From Gemmatimonadota bacterium (GTDB lineage Bacteria; Gemmatimonadota; Gemmatimonadetes; Longimicrobiales; Gaopeijiaceae), in contig JAUIEJ010000016.1 of assembly GCA_030428885.1 (NCBI GenBank), positions 1 through 64,000 on the forward strand: a stretch of DNA of 64,000 nt. Reading direction: 5' to 3'. A program made the position numbers and the translations under genes. Under the pieces are notes generated by a model that saw only the letters and a list, made by a program, of their open reading frames with translations, had not been told where the DNA came from and made no database searches. Below, in pieces: positions 57,595 through 64,000 of the stretch (position 1 is the stretch's first letter; the number at the start of each line of letters is the position of its first letter).

Positions 57595-60198
57595 CTACGG
57601 CCGCAGGGCGTCGGCCGGGGGCACCCGGGACGCCCGACGGGCCGGGGCCTCGGCGGCGAGCCAACCCGCGGCCAGAAGCACCACCACGCCGGCGGCGTAG
57701 CTCCAGGGGTCCAGGGGCGTGACGCCGTAGAGCTGGCTGTCCAGGAGGCGGAGCACGGGAAGGGCCGCGGCCAGCCCCAGCGCGGCGCCCGCCACGGTGA
57801 GGACCAGCCCCCGGCGCACCACCATGCGCCGCACCGACGACTCGCTGGCCCCCAGGGCCAGGCGCAGTCCCAGTTCGCGGCGACGGGCCGCCACCCGGTG
57901 AGCCAACCCGGCGTGGGACCCCGCCAGGGCCAGGAGGACGGCCAACACGCCGAAGGCCCCCAGCCCGGCGGCATAGAACCGGGGCCCGGCCACCGAGACC
58001 CGGATGCGGGCGGCCATGGTGCCCACCCGGTCGGCGGGAAGCTGGGGGTCCAGCTCCCTCAGGAGGTCCCGGGCCGAGGCGGCCACCACGGCCGGCGGGG
58101 CACTGGAGCGGACCAGGAGGGAGAAGCCCGCCAGGACACCCCGCTGGAAGAACGGCTCGTAGGCCACGGGGGCCGGGTCGGCCCGGAGTCCCCCGTGACG
58201 CACCGCCCCCACCACCCCCGTCACGTCGCGCAATTCGGGCCCGCCGAAGAACGACCGGGCCCGATCGCCCACCCCCACCGTGCCGCCGCCGGAGGCCTCC
58301 ACCCCCTGACCCACCACCAGGACGGCGGCCCCCCCCGCCCGGTCCGCGTCGCCGAAGCCGGTGCCCTCCACCAGGGGAATGCCCATGACCTCGAAATACC
58401 GCGCGCTCACCGGGGCCACCTGCACCGCCGCCGTGGTCCCTTCCAGGCCCTCCACCTGGAGGGGCGAGGTCATGTTGGAGCCCGAGATGGGGAGGTTCCG
58501 CCCCACGGCCACCGCCTGGGCGCCGGGCAGCCCCGCCGCCCGCTCCAGCAGCGTGCGGGCGAACTGGTGGCGGCTCGGCTCGTCGGGATACCGGTGCTCG
58601 GGGAGGGCCACCTCCACCACCGTGACGCGGTCCGGGTCGAAGCCCGGATCCTCGCCCACCGTGGCCACGAACGAGCGGATCAAGAGCCCCGCGCCGGCGG
58701 TGAGGAGGAGGGCCAGGGCCACCTGACCCACCACGAAGCCCTCCATGAGACGGCGCAGCCACGGGGTCTCCCCCGCCCCGCCGCCGGCCTCCCGGAGCAG
58801 GGCGGCCGGCGGCGTCCGGGCCCCAGCCAGGGCCGGCACCAGGGCGGTGGCGAGGCCCGTGAGGAGGGCCAGGCCCAGGGCGACGGACGCCACCACCGGA
58901 TCCAGGTGCAGGTCGCCGGCCCGGGGCAGCCCCGGCGGCACCAGGGCCAGCACAGGCCCGAGGAGCGCCACGGCCACCACCAGCCCCACCACCCCGGCCA
59001 GGGCCCCCACTCCCGAGCCTTCCAGGAGGAGGGTGCGGGCGATGCGTCCTCGTCCGGCCCCCAGCGATCCCCGCACCGCCAGGTCGGCCCGGCGGCGCAC
59101 CGACCGGGCCAGCAGCATGCCGCCGGCATTGGCGCAGGCGGCCAACAGCACCAGGAGCACGGCGCCCTGGAGGAGCAGGAGGGGCGCGCGCACCTCGCCC
59201 CGGGTGCGCTCGTCCAGGAGGGTCACCGCCGCCGACGGCGCACCCCCGGGGACCGCGGCGGAGAGGGCACCGAGCTCGTCGGCCAGCGCCGCCGGGTCGA
59301 CGCCCGGCCGCACTCGGCCCAGGGCCACGAAGATCTTGGCGCCCGCCACCTCCAGCACCCCCGGGGCGGTGCGCTCCACGGGCAGCCACCACTGGGCGGC
59401 GTCGGGAAGCCGGGCGTCGCGTGCGGCGACCCCCACCACCCGGTACGCCACCCCCTCCACGTCCAGGGCCGCGCCCAGGACTCCGGGGTCGCCGCCCCAC
59501 CCGTCCTTCCACAGCCCCTCCGAGATCACCGCCACCGGGGGCGCCCCGGGAGCGTGGTCGGGCGGGGCGAGAGCGCGCCCGAGGCGCATGGGCGCGTCGA
59601 AGAGGGCGAAGAAGCCTTCCGTGACCGCAGCGCCGGCCACGTGGCGGGGCTCGCCTCCCCTCACGGCCAGGGGGAGGTCGTTCTCCAGGTAGGCCGCCAC
59701 CACCTCCAACGACGGCGCCCCCTCCCGCCACGCCTCCAACACGGGATACGACGCCCGGGACAAGCCGCCCTGCTCCGCCTGCTCCTCCAGGACGAACACC
59801 CGCTCCGGGCTCGCCACCGGGAGGGGCGCCAGCAGCACGCCCCGGACCACGGTGAACACCAGGGCGTTGAGGGCGACCCCCACGGCGAGAATGGCCGCCG
59901 GAGCCGCCACCTCCCCCGGCCGGCGCAGGAGGCGACGAGCCGCCTGGGCCCCGTCGTCCAACAGGCTCCGTCCCCACCCCTGGACCGCCCGTTTGCGAAG
60001 CCGCCGGTGGTCCTCCTTCGCGCAGTAGCGGCGCGTGGCTTCCACGTCGCCGAACTCGGCCCGCACCGCCTCCAGGGCCCGCTCCCGGGTCCACCCCCGG
60101 GCCTCGAGTTCGGCCAGCCGGCCCTCCATGTGGAAGGCGAGCTCGTCGTCGATCTCCCGCTCCGGATCCTCGCCGTGGAGGCGGGTGGGGCCCGTCAT
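57595..60198 (-). CDS. ADOP-type FtsX/MacB-like ABC permease (module 2)
   Basis: An 867-residue membrane protein. The first 75 residues are the permease prefix domain 1 (DPEREIDDELAFHMEGRLAELEARGWTRERALEAVRAEFGD and so on; the EIDDELxFH start is diagnostic). Then come two FtsX/MacB-like halves, each with an extracytoplasmic domain and a set of helices, ending RRASRVPPADALRP. No ATPase partner is near. It overlaps its PadR regulator by ATGA. Compared with modules 1 and 3 it keeps the same plan but differs in the prefix domain. Confidence 0.92.
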   Translation of the reverse strand: MTGPTRLHGEDPEREIDDELAFHMEGRLAELEARGWTRERALEAVRAEFGDVEATRRYCAKEDHRRLRKRAVQGWGRSLLDDGAQAARRLLRRPGEVAAPAAILAVGVALNALVFTVVRGVLLAPLPVASPERVFVLEEQAEQGGLSRASYPVLEAWREGAPSLEVVAAYLENDLPLAVRGGEPRHVAGAAVTEGFFALFDAPMRLGRALAPPDHAPGAPPVAVISEGLWKDGWGGDPGVLGAALDVEGVAYRVVGVAARDARLPDAAQWWLPVERTAPGVLEVAGAKIFVALGRVRPGVDPAALADELGALSAAVPGGAPSAAVTLLDERTRGEVRAPLLLLQGAVLLVLLAACANAGGMLLARSVRRRADLAVRGSLGAGRGRIARTLLLEGSGVGALAGVVGLVVAVALLGPVLALVPPGLPRAGDLHLDPVVASVALGLALLTGLATALVPALAGARTPPAALLREAGGGAGETPWLRRLMEGFVVGQVALALLLTAGAGLLIRSFVATVGEDPGFDPDRVTVVEVALPEHRYPDEPSRHQFARTLLERAAGLPGAQAVAVGRNLPISGSNMTSPLQVEGLEGTTAAVQVAPVSARYFEVMGIPLVEGTGFGDADRAGGAAVLVVGQGVEASGGGTVGVGDRARSFFGGPELRDVTGVVGAVRHGGLRADPAPVAYEPFFQRGVLAGFSLLVRSSAPPAVVAASARDLLRELDPQLPADRVGTMAARIRVSVAGPRFYAAGLGAFGVLAVLLALAGSHAGLAHRVAARRRELGLRLALGASESSVRRMVVRRGLVLTVAGAALGLAAALPVLRLLDSQLYGVTPLDPWSYAAGVVVLLAAGWLAAEAPARRASRVPPADALRP

Positions 60199-60539
60199 GC
60201 GTCGGACTCCAGGAGCCGGGTGACGGCGTCGGCGTAGGCCCGGAACGCCGCCTTCTCCTGATCCAGCCGCTCCCGCCCCTTCCGGGTGAGGCGGTAGAAG
60301 CGGGCCCGGCGGTTCAGGTCGGAGCGGCCCCAGTCCGATTCCAGGTGCCCCTGGCGTTGGAGCCGGTGGAGGGACTGATAGAGGGCCGCGTCCTCGAACC
60401 GCACCGCCGCATCCCCCTCCTCCCGGATCCAGCGGGCGATGGCCAGGCCGTGCATGGGCTCCTGGGCCCGCTGCAGCGCCCGGAGCACGATGAGATCCAG
60501 CGTGCCCCGCAGAAGCTTGTTGGTGGATGGATCGCCCAT
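60195..60539 (-). CDS. PadR-family transcriptional regulator (module 2)
   Basis: A 114-residue winged-helix regulator: NKLLRGTLDLIVLRALQRAQEPMHGLAIARWIREE, the recognition region ALYQSLHRLQRQGHLESDWG, and wing RRARFYRLTRKGRERL. This is the ADOP-linked PadR type, which commonly starts with LLRGTLDLIVL. It is coupled to ADOP 2 by ATGA. A 12-bp inverted repeat straddles an AT-rich stretch just upstream and may be its operator. Confidence 0.9.
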   Translation of the reverse strand: MGDPSTNKLLRGTLDLIVLRALQRAQEPMHGLAIARWIREEGDAAVRFEDAALYQSLHRLQRQGHLESDWGRSDLNRRARFYRLTRKGRERLDQEKAAFRAYADAVTRLLESDA

Positions 60540-60568
60540 GTGATGCCGCGCCTCCCGCGCCGCCCCTC

Positions 60569-60620
60569 CCGGAGTCCCATAACGATCTTGTTCAACATTC
60601 TTATATGAATGGGACTCCGG
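60569..60620. promoter_or_regulatory. 12-bp inverted repeat flanking AT-rich promoter region
   Basis: CCGGAGTCCCAT (60569-60580) and its exact complement (60609-60620) surround a 28-bp AT-rich core, in otherwise GC-rich DNA, upstream of the module-2 PadR. A possible -10 (TATAAG on the minus strand, 60600-60605) lies in the core; no clear -35 at standard spacing. Probable operator/promoter unit. Confidence 0.5.
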
Positions 60621-60634
60621 AGCAAGACTCTCCC

Positions 60635-63076
60635 TCACCCGGGCCGCAAGAGCCTCAACGGCGCCACCCGCCGGATGCGCACCAGGGGCCCGATCAGGGC
60701 CAGGAGCGACACGCACCCCACGGCCACCGCTCCGCCCACCGCGAGGGTCGGAGTCACGGCGGCCACCTCGAGCACGGAGGCGAGGAGGCGCCCGGCCAGG
60801 ACTCCCATCCCGGCTCCGGCCACCGCGCCCGTGGCCACGCTGCGCAGGGCCGCACCCACCACCGTCCGACCGAGGCGGGGGAACGGCGCGCCCAGAGCCC
60901 GGCGAATCGCCAGGTCCCGTTCGGCCGACCGAACCCACCGCACGAAGTGGGCGTGGACCCCACCCAGGGCCACGAGGAGCGCCACCCCCCCGAACGCTCC
61001 GGCGAGGCGGGTCAGGAAGACCGACACCACCCGGGAACGCACCAGCAAGCCGTCGAGGGTTTCGAAGGGCTGGAGGGCCAGTCCCTGGCGGGCGAGAGCG
61101 GGCAGGAGCGCACCCATGCCGGCCGTGGGGCCTCCAGGGTCGACGAGCAACACGGCCGAACCCACCGGAAGGGTGCCCCATCCGCGATACACGGTGGGGC
61201 GGACGTCGCCCGTGCCCCAGGTGGCCGACTCCACCACGCCCACCACCTGCAGCGCGACGGAATCCCCGACCGTCACCGTGGAACCCACCCCCACACCGAG
61301 GTCCCGCGACACCACCACCTCGTCGGGGGCCGTGGCCGCCTGCCCCGCCGTGAGCCGTGTACCCACCAGGCCGAAGAAGCCGGAGGTCACCCGCTCGACG
61401 GCCGCGAACACCCGGCGTCCGTCCCCCAGGTCGATGGAGTCCCGTGCCGCCCCGTAGACCGGCACGCGAGCCGTGAGCGCCACGGACCCCGGGGCCCCGG
61501 CCTCCAGGGCGTCCACCAGGGATTCGCCCGCCGGGTCCCGGTCCGCAGCGGCGGGCCGAACGAAGTGCACGGCCACACCGCCGCGGCGGAAGCCCACGAA
61601 ATCGCCGTCCAGGGCCCGGATCGCGGCCAGGAACTGTCCCGTGACCACCACCAGCGCCACGGCGAGCGTGACCTGGAGTCCCAAACCCACGGCGGCGAAC
61701 CGCCCGGCGGGCGCGGCGCGTTCCAGGAGGGGCTCGGCACTGCGGATCCGGAGCGTGGTGGCCAGGGCGGGCAGGGCGCACGCCACCGCCGACAGCGCCG
61801 CCGCCCCCGCCGCCACGCCCAGGGCGTCGCGGCCCACTTCCACCTGGATGTACGAGGTGCGGCCCACGATGGGGAGCAGCCACGGCACGATGCGGGCGAG
61901 GGCCGCGGTGGCGGCCACGGCCGCCGCCGCCGACAGGAGAGCCAGCCACCCCGTCTCCACCAGGACGTGGACCAGGGTGTGGATCCGACGCGCCCCCAGG
62001 GCCCGCCGCGTGCGGGTCTCGGATCGACGGGCGAGGGCGTCGGAAACGATGAGGTTGGCTCCACTGAGGAGGGTGGAGCACCACACCACGACCGACAGCA
62101 CCATCAGGACGCCCAGAACCCGCCCGACGTACCCGCCGGTGCCGCCGAAATGGTGGGCACTGGGATGGTCGAGGGCCGCCCTCACCGTCGGGTCGGCCGC
62201 GCCATGGGCCCGGTCGAGCCAGGCCTCCACCGCCGAGGCATCGGTGGGGTCCACCACCACGATCCTCGCCGGCGCGGGGGCCCCCGCCTCGTCTCCCGCC
62301 GTCACCCAGTAGTCGGGGGCCACACAGCACAACGGGCCGTGGAACCCCGGCCGGCTCACGCCCGCCACCCGCACGCCCCGGCCCGACAGGGTCACGGTAC
62401 GTCCCACCACGTCCCGGTCCTGGGCGAAGCGCGAAGTCCACAGATGGTGGGAGAGCACCACCTCGTCGGCGCCGTCCAGGTCCCGACCCATGAGAAGCGT
62501 TCCCCCCAGAGCGGCGAAGTGGCCGGGCAGCACCCGTTCGCCGCCCATCTGGAGCAGGCCCTCGGGGGTTTCGACGATGTGACGGGCGGGCCAGATGGGC
62601 ACTACGGCGGCCATGGCCGCCGGCGGCTCCCGGAGCCACGGCTCGCCGCCCGAGAGGGGAATCAACGGCGTCGGCCGTCCATCCCGGGTGAGCCAGACCA
62701 CGAGGCGCGCGTCGACGTCCAGGCCGCGGTCGGGCTCCATCATGTCCGACCGGGTCTGGGCCATGAAGGCCACCGTGGTGATCCCGACGCCCACGACCGC
62801 CGCGAAGCTCAGGGCGTGGTGGGGCGTCCGGACGAAGCGCCGACCTGCGCGGCGCATCTCCGAGACGGCCAGGGCCGCACCACCCCGCCCCGGGACCGAG
62901 GCCACCGCCGCTCTCACCACGGCCGCGACGAGTTGCCGGCGGTACCAGCGAAGCGCCGCCCGCCGCCCATGGGTTTCCATCTTCCTGGCGTAGAGCTCGC
63001 GCAGCGAGTCCTCGAGTTCCGGGACCCCGAGCCGCGACCCGCTCCACCGGAGCAGTCGGTCGCCCAGGCGGCTCAT
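60635..63076 (-). CDS. ADOP-like FtsX/MacB permease (module 3)
   Basis: An 813-residue membrane protein with an arginine-rich N-terminal prefix (SRLGDRLLRWSGSRLGVPELEDSLRELYARKME) that is unlike those of modules 1 and 2. Two FtsX-like halves follow; the first helix is LSFAAVVGVGITTVAFMAQ, a central TLLSGANLIVSDALARRSETRTRRALGARR-like loop is typical, and the end is RRVAPLRLLRPG. No ATPase partner is near. It starts ATGA-overlapped with its PadR gene. It lies just upstream of module 2, which suggests local duplication and divergence. Confidence 0.88.
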   Translation of the reverse strand: MSRLGDRLLRWSGSRLGVPELEDSLRELYARKMETHGRRAALRWYRRQLVAAVVRAAVASVPGRGGAALAVSEMRRAGRRFVRTPHHALSFAAVVGVGITTVAFMAQTRSDMMEPDRGLDVDARLVVWLTRDGRPTPLIPLSGGEPWLREPPAAMAAVVPIWPARHIVETPEGLLQMGGERVLPGHFAALGGTLLMGRDLDGADEVVLSHHLWTSRFAQDRDVVGRTVTLSGRGVRVAGVSRPGFHGPLCCVAPDYWVTAGDEAGAPAPARIVVVDPTDASAVEAWLDRAHGAADPTVRAALDHPSAHHFGGTGGYVGRVLGVLMVLSVVVWCSTLLSGANLIVSDALARRSETRTRRALGARRIHTLVHVLVETGWLALLSAAAAVAATAALARIVPWLLPIVGRTSYIQVEVGRDALGVAAGAAALSAVACALPALATTLRIRSAEPLLERAAPAGRFAAVGLGLQVTLAVALVVVTGQFLAAIRALDGDFVGFRRGGVAVHFVRPAAADRDPAGESLVDALEAGAPGSVALTARVPVYGAARDSIDLGDGRRVFAAVERVTSGFFGLVGTRLTAGQAATAPDEVVVSRDLGVGVGSTVTVGDSVALQVVGVVESATWGTGDVRPTVYRGWGTLPVGSAVLLVDPGGPTAGMGALLPALARQGLALQPFETLDGLLVRSRVVSVFLTRLAGAFGGVALLVALGGVHAHFVRWVRSAERDLAIRRALGAPFPRLGRTVVGAALRSVATGAVAGAGMGVLAGRLLASVLEVAAVTPTLAVGGAVAVGCVSLLALIGPLVRIRRVAPLRLLRPG

Positions 63077-63408
63077 CGACCCGTCTCGGGGCCGGGAATC
63101 TCCAGGTCGCCCAGTACGCGGTCCCACATGGCGCGAAACGCCCGAAGCGCTTCCAGGCCCTGGGGCGTGGCGCGGTAGAACCGCCGGGGGCGCCCGCCTC
63201 GGGCCGACGGCGTGCCGACGCGAGAGGTGAGCAGGCCCTTGTCCTGAAGGCGCCGGAGCGTCACGTGGACCGCGGCGACCCCCGGATCGCGCCCGGTGCG
63301 AGACTCCATGTCGGCGTAGACGGCGACGCCGTTGGCCTGCTCTCCGACGCGAACCACGCCCGCCAGCGTGAGAGCCTCGAACTCCCCCAGATGGTCACCG
63401 CGTCCCAT
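63073..63408 (-). CDS. PadR-family transcriptional regulator (module 3)
   Basis: A 111-residue winged-helix regulator: LGEFEALTLAGVVRVGEQANGVAVYADME, recognition helix VHVTLRRLQDKGLLTSRVG, wing RGGRPRRFYRATPQGLEAL. The LGEFE start marks the second common class of ADOP-linked PadR. It overlaps ADOP 3 by ATGA. A sigma70-like promoter lies upstream. Confidence 0.88.
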   Translation of the reverse strand: MGRGDHLGEFEALTLAGVVRVGEQANGVAVYADMESRTGRDPGVAAVHVTLRRLQDKGLLTSRVGTPSARGGRPRRFYRATPQGLEALRAFRAMWDRVLGDLEIPGPETGR

Positions 63409-63448
63409 TCCCCTCCCCCGTCGTGACGTCGTTCCGTGGTCGGCCACG

Positions 63449-63478
63449 AGTATATGACAATGTTTTGTACCGCAGCAA
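63449..63478 (-). promoter_or_regulatory. Promoter of PadR module 3
   Basis: On the minus strand TTGCTG (63473-63478) and TATACT (63449-63454) are 18 bp apart, in an AT-rich patch. A short inverted repeat ACAATGTTTTGT (63457-63468) lies in the spacer and could be a PadR half-site pair. Confidence 0.55.
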
Positions 63479-63650
63479 GCCGCCCCCCGGAAGAGGCTCG
63501 GTACGCCACATCTCACGTAGATCCCGTCCCCGGTCGATGCTCTCCCCCCGGGGCCGGAGTGCGCCTGCGCGCCGCCTCCACCATTGCCCCATCTACCGCG
63601 GGAGCCGAACGTGAGGCCCCCGCGCAACACATCCCCCCACCCCCCAGGCC

Positions 63651-64000
63651 GTGCGCGACATCTTCCTTCGGCTCGCGAGCCTGCTCGACCGTCGGGAAAA
63701 GACGCTCTTCGTGGCGCTGCTGTTCGGCACCTTCGTGGGCGCACTCCTCGAGATGGTGAGCGTCGGCGCCGTGCCGGCCTTCGTGTCGTCCCTCACCGAC
63801 CCCGAAGGTCTGCGCGGCAACGAGTACGCCGCCCGGGCCTTCGACATGTTCGGCATCACGTCGGACGTCGACGCCATGCGTCTCATGGGTGTGGGACTGG
63901 TCATCATCGTGGTGGTGAAGGCCGTCTACCTCACGGCCCTCACCTGGGCGGCGGCCCGCTTCACCTTCCGGCGCCAGATCGTCATCGCCAAGCGCCTGTT
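63651..64000 (+). CDS. N-terminal part of an ABC exporter (PglK-like), cut by window edge
   Basis: From a GTG start (VRDIFLRLASLLDRREKTLFVALLFGTFVGALLEMVSVGAVPAFVSSL), about 116 codons run to the window end without a stop. Two transmembrane segments (LFVALLFGTFVGALLEMVSVGAVPAFV and LMGVGLVIIVVVKAVYLTALTWAAA) and a following basic loop match the start of exporters of the PglK/MsbA type. Starts like LLDRREK-LEMVSVGAVPAF occur in lipid-linked oligosaccharide flippases. The ATPase lies beyond the window, so the family is provisional. It is divergent from PadR module 3. Confidence 0.6.
   Translation, partial: MRDIFLRLASLLDRREKTLFVALLFGTFVGALLEMVSVGAVPAFVSSLTDPEGLRGNEYAARAFDMFGITSDVDAMRLMGVGLVIIVVVKAVYLTALTWAAARFTFRRQIVIAKRL

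Noticed and set aside
1-64000. CRISPR arrays, insertion sequences, prophage genes, rRNA
   Set aside because: I saw no regularly spaced direct repeats, transposase or phage structural motifs, or rRNA-like stretches on either strand.

Overview
The window is about 64 kb of very GC-rich DNA from a Gram-negative-type bacterium, most likely a member of the Gemmatimonadota; this lineage call is an inference. It rests on three PadR-regulator/ADOP-permease modules (a gene pair typical of Acidobacteriota and Gemmatimonadota), outer-membrane proteins and many lipoproteins, a B12-dependent ribonucleotide reductase, and heavy use of GTG starts. I see about 56 protein genes and one tRNA (Thr, UGU). I see no rRNA, CRISPR array, insertion sequence or prophage.

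Layout. 1-5 kb: a DUF222/HNH endonuclease, tRNA-Thr, a c-type haem lipoprotein paired with a duplicated OB-like protein, and a MATE exporter. 4.4-17.1 kb: a long, nearly gapless minus-strand block. Its upstream end is pyk, a PhnP-like metal hydrolase and pgi; then come YtxH, YihY, an L,D-transpeptidase, SmpB, an amidase, a TPR lipoprotein, pyrD, pyrF, an NTF2-like protein and cysS. 17.3-27 kb: RNase D, a DksA-like protein, FabH, a YggX-like protein, an ornithine aminotransferase, a nitrilase with an M28 peptidase, a PhoX-like protein and an M20 hydrolase. 27-33 kb: a TPR protein, an unusual stand-alone [NiFe]-hydrogenase-like large subunit, a large S9 peptidase and a zinc-ribbon protein. 33-40 kb: ADOP/PadR module 1, an OmpA-like lipoprotein with an alpha/beta hydrolase, and a retropepsin-like/PadR/secreted-protein operon whose promoter carries a perfect palindrome. 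40-43.6 kb: nrdJ with a long leader holding a NrdR-like box and DnaA-box-like sites. 43.6-57.6 kb: a protease/propeller/beta-barrel outer-membrane protein, a GT39 glycosyltransferase, the MurNAc-recycling genes anmK and murQ, an M20D hydrolase with gamma-glutamyltransferase, and an ABC exporter with a TonB-like lipoprotein. 57.6-63.4 kb: ADOP/PadR modules 2 and 3. The window ends inside an ABC exporter gene.

Themes. The genome is compact: fifteen same-strand junctions are 4-bp stop/start overlaps (nine GTGA, five ATGA, one TTGA), and several convergent gene pairs overlap at their 3' ends. Many products are exported hydrolases or peptidases, which suggests a peptide- and cell-wall-scavenging lifestyle. 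The strongest candidate for new biology is the orphan hydrogenase-like protein at 28078-29520: it keeps the four active-site cysteines, but the first pair has altered spacing, the conserved N-terminal Glu is Asp, the protein ends exactly at the last cysteine, and no small subunit or maturation gene is nearby.
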